Origin: VXYL01 sp965208525
GTDB taxonomy: Bacteria > Pseudomonadota > Gammaproteobacteria > Pseudomonadales > Azotimanducaceae
Assembly: GCA_965208525.1 (NCBI GenBank)
Contig: OZ242340.1
Span: forward strand, 1,116,001 to 1,180,000
DNA: 64,000 nt
Reading direction: 5' to 3'
Shown here: in pieces, positions 34,262 through 43,190 of the stretch
Layout: every line of letters begins with the position of its first letter
Position numbering within the stretch: the first letter of the stretch is position 1
The notes under the pieces: generated by a model
What the model was told of the DNA's origin: nothing
The model's database searches: none
What the model saw: only the letters and a program-made list of their open reading frames with translations
Translations under genes and position numbers: made by a program

Positions 34262-34787
34262 CCATCGTTGCCTTGGCGTGGCCTCGGAGGGAGGGCGAGA
34301 CGCCATCCTTCTGAGGGCTGACACCGAGTCGAGTCACCACGGCATCAAACGTGTTGCGCATGTAGGGACCCGGCAGCGACGGGCATGTCCCCCCCTACGA
34401 GGAAGAGCATCTGCTATGTTGCTACGCTGACAGGCAAATTGTTTGTGGCTAAACCGTCATGTCATGGATACGGTTGCTATTGGGCGTGCAACGCACATGC
34501 ATCAAGGACGGTCTAGCTGGCCGGCGCCATTGGCCTCGCCGCGCTGATCGTCCGGCCGTTCCGTGCCGGGGCCTTGAAAAGCGGCTTTGATAATCTGATG
34601 CCAAACACGTGAGGGCGACAAACGCGGGGATGTCCGGCCCTGGAACCTTGGTGCGATAGTGATAGACGTACGGATCGACAACCCGCCACTGCACGGTCGC
34701 TTTGGCGTCTGTGATGCTGGGCGTCGTCGTCTTTGCGCTAGCACCGTTCGCCTGACGTTCTCCTTCTAGGCACGAGCGAACGCCCCG
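34262..34787. repeat. Gap with hairpin repeats upstream of the ZIP gene
   Basis: The first part (to about 34412) has family arms GGAGGGAGGGCGAGACGCC and GTAGGGACCCGG...CCCCCCTACG. From 34450 to 34787 no gene is supported. A reverse frame reads VQWRVVDPYVYHYRTKVPG, faintly like an SPFH/HflK-type segment, but it is short and lacks continuity. No clear Zur-type dyad was found here. Confidence 0.45.
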
Positions 34788-35615
34788 GTGAACGCATCCG
34801 CTCCGGTGCTGCTCGTGGCGTACTCGGGCGTCGTCTTGCTGGCTTCGCTGGTCGGTGGGCGGCTGTCCGAGTACGGTGCGATGACGCACACGCGCACCCA
34901 GTTGGTGATGAGTCTGGTGGCCGGGTTCTTGCTTGGCGTGGCGCTGTTCCATCTGCTTCCGCACAGCCTCGCGTGGATACCGGGGCCGGACGCCATAGAC
35001 ATGGCAATGTTGTGGGCGGTGCTCGGTATGGTGGCGATGATCGTGCTGCTGCGGGCCTTTCCGTTCCATCAGCACGACTTCAGCGCCGAGGCGTACAGCC
35101 GCGACCGAGACGACCGCGCGGACCGGCATGGGCTGGCGGGCATTGCGTTGGGGCTCAGCCTCCATGCCGTGACCGAAGGAATCGCGCTGGGGGCGAGTGT
35201 GCGCGTCAGCCTGACGCAAGAGGGGGTGCTGCCGGGACTCGGAGTCTGCCTCGCCATCCTGCTGCACAAGCCGCTCGACGCATTCTCCATCACCGCGATG
35301 ATGAAGCATCGCGGCAAGGGGCGTCGGGCGCGGTTCGTGGCCAACCTCGGCTATGCCGTGATCTGCCCGCTGGCGGCGGTGGTTAGCTACTTCGGCGCGG
35401 GGATGCTCGACGCGGCGGCGCAGGGACCGGCTCTGGGCTACGGGCTTGCGTTCGCAACCGGGGCCTTTCTTTGCATTGCGCTCAGCGATCTGCTGCCGGA
35501 GGTGCACTTCCACAGTCACGACCGCGGCAAGCTGTTACTGGCGCTGCTGGTGGGGACTGGTTTGGCTTACACGCTTTACTTCGTTGAGGGGAGTGCCTCG
35601 CACGTGCACCAGTGA
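34788..35615 (+). CDS. ZIP family divalent metal transporter
   Basis: A 275-residue inner-membrane transporter with about eight helices. The metal-path motifs are present: helix 4 SLHAVTEGIALGAS (H-x3-E-G) and helix 5 LHKPLDAFSITAM (H-K-x-x-x-x-F). His-rich loops (FPFHQHDF, VHFHSHDRG, terminal SHVHQ) suit zinc binding. ZIP proteins carry zinc or iron into the cytoplasm. It is divergent from the small-protein/receptor operon, so the locus could move zinc across both membranes. GTG is the proposed start; the ribosome site is weak. Confidence 0.85.
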   Translation: MNASAPVLLVAYSGVVLLASLVGGRLSEYGAMTHTRTQLVMSLVAGFLLGVALFHLLPHSLAWIPGPDAIDMAMLWAVLGMVAMIVLLRAFPFHQHDFSAEAYSRDRDDRADRHGLAGIALGLSLHAVTEGIALGASVRVSLTQEGVLPGLGVCLAILLHKPLDAFSITAMMKHRGKGRRARFVANLGYAVICPLAAVVSYFGAGMLDAAAQGPALGYGLAFATGAFLCIALSDLLPEVHFHSHDRGKLLLALLVGTGLAYTLYFVEGSASHVHQ

Positions 35616-35720
35616 GCCGGCGTAGGGCGCTGGCAAGGCCAGCACGGGCGACCACAAGGGTGGCCCCCTACGGGACCAATGCACCAGCAACACCCTCCGC
35701 TCCGCAGGGGCAACGCATGC
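35616..35720. repeat. Hairpin repeats after the ZIP gene
   Basis: GTAGGGCGCTGGCAAGGCCAGC and GTGGCCCCCTACGGG arms, followed by GGCAACGCATGCG, belong to the dispersed family and fill much of the 182-bp gap before oppB. Confidence 0.5.
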
Positions 35721-35797
35721 GCCGTTTCGGCATTGAACTGTGGCAGGCAGAATGGCGTCGCTCCGAAAGCCCTTCTTGTCGGCGCTAGGGTGGTTGT

Positions 35798-36718
35798 GTG
35801 GTGACCCGTTTCGTACTTCGTCGGCTGCTGTTTGCCTTGGTGACGGTGTGGGCGGTGGTTTCGGTGACGTTCTTCCTGCTGCGGTTGGCACCGGGCGGGC
35901 CGTTCGATGGCGAGCGGCCTCTACCGCCGGCGGTGGAGGCGAATCTTCGTGCCGTCTACCACTTGGATGAGTCGCTACCGCGTCAGTACGTGCGCTATGT
36001 GGCGTCAGTTGTGCGCGGGGACTTGGGACCATCGTTTCGGCAGCGCGACTTCTCCGTGAACGAGCTGCTCGGGCGTGGCCTGCCGGTGAGTCTGGCCGTG
36101 GGTGGGGTGGCCCTTGCGTTTGCGCTCGGCGTGGGCATTGCGGCCGGCGCGTGGGCCGGCTGGCACCGAGATGGGCCCAGCGACCGGGCGGTGGCGCTGC
36201 TGGCGACGGCGGGGCTTGCCTTTCCGCCCATCATCGTCGCACCCGTGCTGGTGCTGGTCTTCGCCGTCACGCTGCGCTGGCTGCCGGCCGGCGGCAACGA
36301 CACGGCAGTGCACTACCTGTTGCCGGCGGTGGCGCTTGGGCTGCCCTTTGCCGCTGCGTTCGCCCGGCTGGCGCGCGGTGGCGTCATCGAGGCATTGGCG
36401 AGGCCCCATGTGCGGACGGCTCGTGCCAAGGGGTTGCCGGAACCGCGCATCTTCCTGCGTCATGTGGCGCCGGTGGCGGCGCTGCCGGTGCTTTCCTTTC
36501 TGGGCCCCGCGGCAGCGGCAATGTTGGCAGGGTCGATGGTGGTGGAGGAGGTGTTTTCGCTGCCGGGTCTCGGCCGCTATTTCGTGCAAGGAGCGCTGAA
36601 CCGCGACTACACGCTGGTGATGGGCACGGTGATCGTCTATGCGGGGCTGGTGCTGACGTTCAACTTTCTCGTGGACGTGGGCTATTCGCGGCTGGACCCG
36701 CGCATTCGCCATGCGTAG
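35798..36718 (+). CDS. OppB/DppB-type ABC transporter permease
   Basis: A 306-residue inner-membrane permease of the peptide/nickel ABC family. The N-terminus is MVTRFVLRRLLFALVTVWAV, with FFLLRLAPGGPF after helix 1. The cytoplasmic EAA-type loop VIEALARPHVRTARAKGLPE contacts the ATPase, and the end reads NFLVDVGYSRLDPRIRHA. It overlaps the oppC-like gene by eight bases. No substrate-binding protein or ATPase gene is adjacent, so its cargo cannot be told. Confidence 0.88.
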   Translation: MVTRFVLRRLLFALVTVWAVVSVTFFLLRLAPGGPFDGERPLPPAVEANLRAVYHLDESLPRQYVRYVASVVRGDLGPSFRQRDFSVNELLGRGLPVSLAVGGVALAFALGVGIAAGAWAGWHRDGPSDRAVALLATAGLAFPPIIVAPVLVLVFAVTLRWLPAGGNDTAVHYLLPAVALGLPFAAAFARLARGGVIEALARPHVRTARAKGLPEPRIFLRHVAPVAALPVLSFLGPAAAAMLAGSMVVEEVFSLPGLGRYFVQGALNRDYTLVMGTVIVYAGLVLTFNFLVDVGYSRLDPRIRHA

Positions 36719-37553
36719 GGCACTTTTCGGCACGAAACTGTCGAGCGCCTGTGTGGCCCTTCTGTTGGTGATCGTTGGCGGGGCTCTTTCGGGCCCTTGG
36801 CTCGCGCCCTGGCCGGCGGACGAAATCGACTGGGACGCCATCGACCAAGCCCCGAACGCCGTGCATTGGTTCGGCACCGATGGCGTCGGGCGTGACCTCT
36901 TCGCCCGTACGTTGGACGGGGCCCGCACATCGCTTGCGATTGCTGCGCTCGCGACCATGGTGAGCACCTTGATCGGCATTCCTTGGGGTGCCGCCGCCGG
37001 CTATCTCGGCGGCGGGGTGGATCAGGCCATGATGCGGGTGGTGGACGGCATGTATGCCCTGCCCTTCGTGTTGCTGGTGATCCTCTTGGTGGTGGCGTTT
37101 GGCCGCAACATCCTGCTCTTGTTCGTGGCCCTGGGCGCCGTGTCGTGGCTCGACATCGCCCGCGTCGTGCGCGGCCAAACGCTCGCCGCGAGGCACGAAG
37201 CCTACGTCGATGCCGCCCGAGCGCTCGGTGCCGGCCGCTGGCGGGTCATCCTCCGCCACATCATCCCCAACGTCATCGGTCCGGCCGTGGTGTATGCCAC
37301 TCTTGCGATTCCCGGCGTCATCATCGCCGAGAGCTTCATCAGCTTCCTGGGGCTCGGCGTGCAGGAGCCGCGCACGAGCTGGGGCATGCTGATCGCCGAG
37401 GGCGCCCGCAACATGCACTCCTCGCCGTGGCAGCTGCTGTTCCCCGCCGCGTTGCTGGCAATGGCACTGTTCGCAATCAACATCCTGGGCGACCGACTAC
37501 GAGACGCCTGGACCGGCGCCGAGCCGCAAACGCAGCGCCGCTTCTACGGCTGA
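36711..37553 (+). CDS. OppC/DppC-type ABC transporter permease
   Basis: A 280-residue partner of the preceding permease. HWFGTDGVGRDLFARTLDGARTS, the OppC signature after helix 1, and the EAA loop HEAYVDAARALGAGRWRVIL are present, as is SFLGLGVQEPRTSWGMLI. The C-terminal end has GDRLRDAWTG. The pair encodes the membrane channel of a peptide- or glutathione-type importer, but the ATPases and the binding protein must be encoded elsewhere. Confidence 0.9.
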   Translation: MRRALFGTKLSSACVALLLVIVGGALSGPWLAPWPADEIDWDAIDQAPNAVHWFGTDGVGRDLFARTLDGARTSLAIAALATMVSTLIGIPWGAAAGYLGGGVDQAMMRVVDGMYALPFVLLVILLVVAFGRNILLLFVALGAVSWLDIARVVRGQTLAARHEAYVDAARALGAGRWRVILRHIIPNVIGPAVVYATLAIPGVIIAESFISFLGLGVQEPRTSWGMLIAEGARNMHSSPWQLLFPAALLAMALFAINILGDRLRDAWTGAEPQTQRRFYG

Positions 37554-37599
37554 GGCCCGTAGGGCGATAATGCCGCCGGCCTAGGACGAGGTTCAATCC

Positions 37600-38523
37600 A
37601 TGACCATCAGCGCGGGCATCGGCATCGCCAACTTTCCGTTCGCGGACGCGCGCGGTTTCTGGCGCTGGGTGGACTTGTGCGAGGCTGGCGGCATCGACTC
37701 CATCTGGCAGTCCGACCGACTCATCAGCCGCGACCCCAACCTCGAATGCATGAGCGTGATGGCCGCGCTCGCCGGCGCCACCAAGCGCATCAAGTTCGGC
37801 ATGAATGTGGCGAGCCTGGGGCTGCGCGATCCGGTGCTCACCGCCAAGCAGTGCGCCACCATCGACGTCCTGTCAGACGGTCGCCTGCTGCCGGCGTTTG
37901 GCCTCGGCAGCACGCGCTCACGCGACTACACCGCCACCGGCGTTGCTACGCGTCGGCGCGGCAAGCGCATGGACGAGGCGATGCAGATCATGTCGCGGCT
38001 TTGGGTGGAAGAGGCGGTGACGTTCGAGGGCGAGCATTTTCGGCTCGACTCGGCGTCGATTTCGCCACGTCCGGTGCAAAGCCCGTTGCCGCTTTGGGTT
38101 GGCGGAAGCGCCAAGCAAGCCATTGAACGCACGGCGCGCTGGGGCACGGGCTGGCAGGCCGGCATTGCCTCGGCCGGGAATGTTGGCCCGGTGGTGCGGG
38201 CGATCAAGGCCCGCGCTGCCGAACTCGGTCGCAGCATCGATGAGGATCATTTCGGCGCCGGTTTCGGGTTCCGCTTCGGCAGCCCGGACGAACCCATCAT
38301 GCGGCGCTACATCGATGGCTTCACTCGCAGCACGGGACAGCCGCCGGACGCCTTCACGGCAGTGGGCGGGGTGGAGGAAATCATGGCGCTCTTGAGGGGC
38401 TTCCACTCGGCTGGAGCGCACAAGTTCATCCTGAGGCCCATCGCGAATGGCGCTGACGAGATGATGGGGCAAACGCAGCGGTTGATCGAGGAGGTGCTGC
38501 CGGAGGTGGCGGCTCTGAATTGA
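37600..38523 (+). CDS. LLM-class (luciferase-like) flavin-dependent oxidoreductase
   Basis: A 307-residue TIM-barrel protein of the bacterial luciferase-like family, probably using FMN or F420. Family motifs are present: GIGIANFPFAD, KRIKFGMNVASLGLRDPVLTAKQ, FGLGSTRSRDY, and PLPLWVGGSAKQAIERTARWGTGW. It begins 46 bp after the oppC-like gene, so the three may be cotranscribed, which could hint at uptake and oxidation of one substrate. The substrate is not known. Confidence 0.85.
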   Translation: MTISAGIGIANFPFADARGFWRWVDLCEAGGIDSIWQSDRLISRDPNLECMSVMAALAGATKRIKFGMNVASLGLRDPVLTAKQCATIDVLSDGRLLPAFGLGSTRSRDYTATGVATRRRGKRMDEAMQIMSRLWVEEAVTFEGEHFRLDSASISPRPVQSPLPLWVGGSAKQAIERTARWGTGWQAGIASAGNVGPVVRAIKARAAELGRSIDEDHFGAGFGFRFGSPDEPIMRRYIDGFTRSTGQPPDAFTAVGGVEEIMALLRGFHSAGAHKFILRPIANGADEMMGQTQRLIEEVLPEVAALN

Positions 38524-38539
38524 CCGCCCCGCCTATACG

Positions 38540-38940
38540 GGGCCGTAGTTGCGAGCGAACGCGAGCACGAAGGCCAGCAGTTCGCGCCAGCGAACCGTCG
38601 ACGCGCCCTTCAGGGCACGCAAGCGCATGAGGAAGGCCACCCGAAGAAGGGCGACGCATGCGTCGCCCCTACGGTCCGGGACATGACCGACACCTTCCTG
38701 TAGGGGCGACGCATGCGTCGCCCTGTCCGGTAGTCGAGTGCATCGCCGCCAAGTCCGACAGACTGCTAGCGCTTGAGCAAGGACGGGCCGGAGGGAAGGC
38801 ATCCTGCCTTCCCTAGCGCCGATAGGCGCTTTCTCCCTGCAAATCGCGGTCGGCGCGCCAGGAGGCGCGCAGGGAAGGCAGGATGCCTTCCCTCCAAAGG
38901 CCGTCCCGCGCCGAGTCGATCGGTGGGTTCAATGTGGGCG
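38540..38940. repeat. Cluster of three kinds of dispersed repeat
   Basis: This 430-bp gap holds three elements. A piece matching the 72-nt mltB unit (GCGAGCGAACGCGAGCACGA) is at about 38550-38620. An 82-nt block (38649-38730) with GCGACGCATGCGTCGC stems is repeated at 54806-54887 with three differences by eye. A mirrored GGGAAGGCATCCTGCCTTCCC element follows (about 38790-38900), preceded by AAGTCCGACAGACTGCTAGCGC. No gene is seen. Confidence 0.8.
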
Positions 38941-38955
38941 GGGCAAGCCCCGCGC

Positions 38956-39234
38956 CTACGGAGTTTCTTCGCGTTGCTCCTTGCGGATGGACTCGGCTAA
39001 GTCCTCCCGCTGGCGCACGTAATCCTCATACGGCGGAACGATGCGTGCGTGGCAACGTTCGCGCAGGGTGCGGTTGTGGATCGCGTCGCATTGGGAGCGG
39101 GCGTGGGGCGTGTCGGGTTCTTGCAGCACGGCGTAGCCGACTTCGGCGCAGGACGACAGCAGCGCCGAGGCCACGAGGGCCGCCGCTGTCAAGCACACCA
39201 GGCCCGGAAGTTCTCGCGCCGCGCTTGCCGTCAC
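38956..39234 (-). CDS. Small unknown lipoprotein coupled to lolB
   Basis: A 92-residue protein. A signal peptide ends in lipobox ALLSSC, leaving a mature part of about 68 residues with a charged helix (YEDYVRQREDLAESIRKEQ) and two further Cys (RSQCDAIHNRTLRERCHAR). The GTG start overlaps the lolB stop (GTGA), so it is translated with lolB. In many relatives ispE occupies this position. I do not recognise the family; an envelope role is inferred. Confidence 0.6.
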   Translation of the reverse strand: MTASAARELPGLVCLTAAALVASALLSSCAEVGYAVLQEPDTPHARSQCDAIHNRTLRERCHARIVPPYEDYVRQREDLAESIRKEQREETP

Positions 39235-39818
39235 GCCCCGAAGCTCCAGTTTCTGCAAGCTACCACGATGCGGTCATGGCCGCGCTTTGCGCGGATGCGG
39301 GTGGGCAATGCCTTGTCGCCCCGCACGGGCACTTCCACCTGCCAACCCGCCTGCTCGAATGCGACGAAACGGCCCCCGCTATCGTGCGATGCCGTCTGCC
39401 ACGGCAATGCCGGCGACGGTGCGCCGCGAATCCAGTGCGACAGCACGGCGACCGGTACAGACCAACCTAGCTCTCGCTGCATCAGCGCTTCGGGGTTGGT
39501 GCCGGCAATGCGCTCGCCAGCCGCGTTGACGATGGCGAAGGAGCCCTCATCACCTTGGATTCGCGTGCGCTGGCTCCCCAGCGGCCCCCAGAACTCGACC
39601 TCGTAGGAGCCCTTTCGCTGCCACCAGACAAACGACGCCGAAGCCCCGCCGGCAGCACCCCGCACGCTGATCTTGCCTTCCACCCGAAAGACCAGGTCCT
39701 CCATCCCCTGATCCGGCGTTGGAGCGCGCCCGGCACACCCGGCCAAGACCGCCATGACGAGGCACAGCAGCCATGCGCCGGCGAAGGGGGACCTGTGGAG
39801 GAACGGCGGTCCGTCCAC
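39231..39818 (-). CDS. lolB: Outer-membrane lipoprotein receptor LolB
   Basis: A 195-residue lipoprotein that receives lipoproteins from LolA and inserts them in the outer membrane. The signal peptide AWLLCLVMAVLAGC ends in a lipobox. The mature part has FRVEGKISVRGAAGGASASF, VWWQRKGSYEVEFWGPLGSQ and PVAVLSHWIRGAPSPAL, which match LolB. The GTG at 39818 is preferred because longer frames would overlap the hemA promoter and start. The divergent placement from hemA is the classical gammaproteobacterial order. Confidence 0.87.
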   Translation of the reverse strand: MDGPPFLHRSPFAGAWLLCLVMAVLAGCAGRAPTPDQGMEDLVFRVEGKISVRGAAGGASASFVWWQRKGSYEVEFWGPLGSQRTRIQGDEGSFAIVNAAGERIAGTNPEALMQRELGWSVPVAVLSHWIRGAPSPALPWQTASHDSGGRFVAFEQAGWQVEVPVRGDKALPTRIRAKRGHDRIVVACRNWSFGA

Positions 39819-39835
39819 GGCGAAAGCGCCCACAA

Positions 39836-39844
39836 TGTTATGAT
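39836..39844 (+). promoter_or_regulatory. Extended -10 promoter of hemA
   Basis: TGTTATGAT fits the TG-N-TATAAT-type extended -10 consensus closely and stands in an otherwise GC-rich divergent region, 48 bases before the hemA ATG. No strong -35 is visible, as is usual for extended -10 promoters. Confidence 0.45.
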
Positions 39845-39891
39845 GCTTGTCCACGTCGGATTCGAGCCGTTCGGCTCCCACTAGCGTCGCC

Positions 39892-41205
39892 ATGCCCATT
39901 CTGGCGTTTGGCCTGAATCATCGCACCGCTCAAATCGATCTGCGCGAACGGGTGGCGTTTGCGGAGTCGGACCTGCCGGCTGCGCTGAAAGCGCTCTCAA
40001 GCAAGACACCGGGCATCACTGAAGCGGTCATCCTCTCCACCTGCAACCGCACGGAAATCTACTGCGTCCTCAGCGATGCCGCCGCCGAGGTTCCCGTCGC
40101 CGCCAGCAACGGTTCGGCCACAGCCAACGGCCACGCCCACGCACCACTGCCACTCGTGGGGCGGTGGCTGGCCGAGGCGAGCGGCCTCGAGCCCGAGCGG
40201 CTGCAGGAGGTTGCCTATGTGCATCGGGACGAGCAAGCGGCTTGGCACATGATGCGCGTCGCCTCCGGCCTCGATTCGCAAGTGCTCGGCGAGCCCCAGA
40301 TCATGGGCCAGGTGAAGGTCGCCTACGAGAGTGCCCGCGAGACGGGCACCGTGGGTTCGGAACTCGGTCTCATGGTGGAAACGAGCCTTCGCATCGCCAA
40401 GCGCGTGCGCACCGAGACGGCAATCGGCCGCAACCCAGTCTCGGTTGCCTATGCGGCCGTCACCCTGGCGCGGCGCATCTTCGCAGACCTCGGTTCCGCC
40501 CACGCGCTCTTGATCGGTGCCGGCGAAACCATCGACTTGGTGGCGCAGCACATGCAGCGGGCTGGCATCACGGCCATCAGCGTCGCCAATCGCACGCTCG
40601 AGCGAGCGACCGCCTTGGCATCCCGATTGGGCGGCGATGCCATGCTCCTCACCAGCGTTGCCGACCGGCTCGCCGAGTTCGACATCGTCGTGAGTTCCAC
40701 AGCGAGCCCTCTGCCGGTGATTGGCAAGGGCACGGTGGAGCGCGCCGTCAAGCGGCGGCGGCACAACCCGGTCTTCATGGTGGACATCGCCGTGCCCCGA
40801 GACATCGAGCCGGAAGTGGGAGAGCTTTCCGATGTCTATCTCTACTCCATCGACGACCTGACCGAGATCATCGGCGAAAACCTTGCGGGTCGCGAAAGCG
40901 CCGCCGCCGACGCGGAAGAGCTGGTGGCGCAAGGCACCGCCGAGTACGCCCGCGAGCGCCGCATGCGCGCCGGCCAAGCAGTGCTGCGCCAATACCGCGC
41001 CGAGGCGCAGGAGCTGCGCGACGCGGCGCTCGCGGCGGCAAGGCGGCGGCTCGATGCCGGCCAGGAACCCGACCAGATCATGGAACGGCTGGCTGCCGAC
41101 CTCACCAACAAGCTCCTGCACCGGCCCACGGTGGCAATCCGCCAGGCGAGCGCACACGAGGACGAGGCCGTCCTTGCGTGGCTGCGCGAGCACTATTCCT
41201 CCTGA
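39892..41205 (+). CDS. hemA: Glutamyl-tRNA reductase
   Basis: A 437-residue enzyme that reduces Glu-tRNA to glutamate-1-semialdehyde, the first committed step of tetrapyrrole synthesis. It has FGLNHRTAQIDLRERV, the catalytic Cys in ILSTCNRTEIYCV, LGEPQIMGQVK, the NADPH domain (LLIGAGETIDLVAQH) and VFMVDIAVPRDIEPEV. The C-terminal dimerisation helix follows. The ATG at 39892 starts the conserved MPILAFGLNHR. prfA begins nine bases after its stop. Confidence 0.96.
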   Translation: MPILAFGLNHRTAQIDLRERVAFAESDLPAALKALSSKTPGITEAVILSTCNRTEIYCVLSDAAAEVPVAASNGSATANGHAHAPLPLVGRWLAEASGLEPERLQEVAYVHRDEQAAWHMMRVASGLDSQVLGEPQIMGQVKVAYESARETGTVGSELGLMVETSLRIAKRVRTETAIGRNPVSVAYAAVTLARRIFADLGSAHALLIGAGETIDLVAQHMQRAGITAISVANRTLERATALASRLGGDAMLLTSVADRLAEFDIVVSSTASPLPVIGKGTVERAVKRRRHNPVFMVDIAVPRDIEPEVGELSDVYLYSIDDLTEIIGENLAGRESAAADAEELVAQGTAEYARERRMRAGQAVLRQYRAEAQELRDAALAAARRRLDAGQEPDQIMERLAADLTNKLLHRPTVAIRQASAHEDEAVLAWLREHYSS

Positions 41206-41214
41206 AGGTGCGTC

Positions 41215-42363
41215 ATGGCGACGTCAGCGAAAGCGTTGGAGCCACGCGCCACGCGAGGGCGTGAGACGACGCCGGCCCTTGCCGACTCTCTGCGCCGCAA
41301 GCTCGAGGAACTCGACGAGCGTCAGGAAGAGCTCGCTCATCTTCTGGGCGAGGCCGAGGTGGTCAACGACCGGCAGCGGTTTGCGGCGCTGTCGCGAGAG
41401 TTCTCCGAGCGCACGCCCGTCGTGCAGGCCTTCGCCGCCTATCGTCGCCTAGAGGAGGACCTTGCCGAGGCGCAGAGCCTGGCCGACGAACCCGACGAGG
41501 AACTGCGCCAACTCGCGCGCGAGGACATGGCCGAGATTGGCGACAGGATGCGTGCCACGACTGCCGAACTGAAGACGCTGCTGATTCCCAAGGACGAACG
41601 CGACGACAGCAACGTATTTCTCGAAATCCGCGCCGGCACCGGCGGCGACGAGGCGGCGCTCTTTGCCGGTGATCTCTATCGCATGTACGCCCGCTATGCC
41701 GATGCCCGTGGCTGGCGCCTGCGCCCCCTCTCCGAAAGTGCCGGCGAGCAAGGCGGCTTTCGCGAAGTGGTTCTCGGCGTCGAGGGGCAGGCGGTGTACG
41801 GCAGCCTGCGCTACGAATCCGGCATTCATCGGGTGCAGCGGGTCCCAGAAACCGAGGCAAAGGGGCGCATCCATACCTCCGCCTGCACGGTGGCGGTGCT
41901 GCCGGACATCGCCGAAGTCACCGAGGTGGAAATCGCCCGCGACGAGCTTCGCGTGGACACGTTTCGCGCCTCTGGCGCTGGCGGTCAGCACGTCAACAAG
42001 ACTGATTCGGCCGTGCGCCTCACCCACCTGCCCACGGGGATCGTGGTGGAGTGTCAGGACGAACGCTCGCAACTCAAGAACCGTGCCCGTGCCATGCAGC
42101 TCCTGCGGGCACGCCTGCTCGACGCGGCGCAGGAGAAGCAGAAATCGGAGCAGGCCGCCGAACGCCGCACGCAGGTGGGTTCCGGCGACCGTTCCGAGAA
42201 GATCCGCACCTACAACTTCCCCCAAGGTCGGGTCACCGACCACCGCATCAACCTGACGCTGCATTCGCTCACCGACGTGATGTCGGGTGAACTGGACCAG
42301 CTGATTCTGCCGCTGAGGCAAGAACGCCAGGCGGACGCCTTGCGGGCGATGGCCGAGGCGTGA
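41215..42363 (+). CDS. prfA: Peptide chain release factor 1
   Basis: A 382-residue release factor reading UAA and UAG. The codon-recognition region VQRVPETEAKGRIHTSAC is the RF1 (P-x-T) type. The catalytic GGQ loop is ASGAGGQHVNKTDSAVRL. The N-terminal end is about 20 residues longer than usual. The stop overlaps the prmC start. The gene for the modifying methyltransferase follows directly. Confidence 0.96.
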   Translation: MATSAKALEPRATRGRETTPALADSLRRKLEELDERQEELAHLLGEAEVVNDRQRFAALSREFSERTPVVQAFAAYRRLEEDLAEAQSLADEPDEELRQLAREDMAEIGDRMRATTAELKTLLIPKDERDDSNVFLEIRAGTGGDEAALFAGDLYRMYARYADARGWRLRPLSESAGEQGGFREVVLGVEGQAVYGSLRYESGIHRVQRVPETEAKGRIHTSACTVAVLPDIAEVTEVEIARDELRVDTFRASGAGGQHVNKTDSAVRLTHLPTGIVVECQDERSQLKNRARAMQLLRARLLDAAQEKQKSEQAAERRTQVGSGDRSEKIRTYNFPQGRVTDHRINLTLHSLTDVMSGELDQLILPLRQERQADALRAMAEA

Positions 42364-43190
42364 CGGCGTTGCAGGAATGCCCGAGTCCGCTCGGAACCGT
42401 GGGCGCGTGTACGGCATTCGCCCGTGCCAGGTTGTCGCGAGTGGATGCCGATGCGCTAACCGCCGCCGCCTTGGGCCTCACCCGGGCCCACCTCCATGCC
42501 TTTCCGGAAAGAATGGTGCCGACCGCAGCTAGCAGTTGCCTTGCCGATTGGGTGGAACGGCGGTTGCGGGGCGAGCCTGTGGCATACATGGTCGGCCAGC
42601 GGGAGTTCTGGAGCTTGGCGGTTGCGGTGGACCCGCGCGTCCTCATTCCACGCCCAGACACCGAGACGCTGGTGGAAGCCGCTTTAGAGCGCATTGGCGA
42701 CGGCGCGAGTGTGCTCGATCTTGGCACCGGCTCCGGCTGCATCGCTCTCGCCATCAAGAGTGAACGTCCAAACGCGCAAGTGCTCGCCACCGACATCGAT
42801 CCAGACTGCATCGAGGTTGCTAGGCGCAACGCCGAATCACTCGGGCTCCACCTGCAAACCCGCATCGCAGACGCCTTCTGCGGCGTGCCCGGGAAGTTCG
42901 ACGCCGTGGTCACCAATCCGCCTTACATCGAGCCGGGCGACCCCCACCTGACGCGTGGCGACCTGCGCTTCGAGCCGCGCCATGCCTTGGTGGGTGGCCT
43001 CGCCACCATCGCCCGCATCGTCCGTGCCGCCCCCGCGCACTTGAACCGGGGCGGCTGGCTCGTCCTCGAACACGGCTTCGATCAGGCGAACGCCGTCAGG
43101 GCTTTGTTCGAGACCGCTGGGCTCGAGGATGTGGCTTGCGTTCAGGACCTCGCCGGGCACGACCGGGTCACCTGTGGCCACGCACCGTGA
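42360..43190 (+). CDS. prmC: Release factor glutamine methyltransferase
   Basis: A 276-residue SAM-dependent enzyme that methylates the Gln of the release-factor GGQ loop. The N-terminal helical domain recognises the substrate. The catalytic domain has VLDLGTGSGCIALAI and the NPPYIEPGDPHL motif that binds the Gln amide. The GTG overlaps the prfA TGA by four bases. It is translated with prfA and with the hesA/moeB-like gene after it. Confidence 0.95.
   Translation: MTALQECPSPLGTVGACTAFARARLSRVDADALTAAALGLTRAHLHAFPERMVPTAASSCLADWVERRLRGEPVAYMVGQREFWSLAVAVDPRVLIPRPDTETLVEAALERIGDGASVLDLGTGSGCIALAIKSERPNAQVLATDIDPDCIEVARRNAESLGLHLQTRIADAFCGVPGKFDAVVTNPPYIEPGDPHLTRGDLRFEPRHALVGGLATIARIVRAAPAHLNRGGWLVLEHGFDQANAVRALFETAGLEDVACVQDLAGHDRVTCGHAP

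Noticed and set aside
34246..34787. Zur operator upstream of the first small protein or the ZIP gene
   Set aside because: I found only fragments such as TATGTTGCTAC without a matching second half.
34449..35519. Reverse open frame of 356 codons across the ZIP gene
   Set aside because: Most of it is antisense to the ZIP gene, whose motifs are clear. Only a short part (VQWRVVDPYVYHYRTKVPG) looks like an SPFH segment, too little to call.
38641..38900. Possible CRISPR-like array
   Set aside because: The repeats are different hairpins without regular spacing or unique equal-length spacers, and no cas gene is present.
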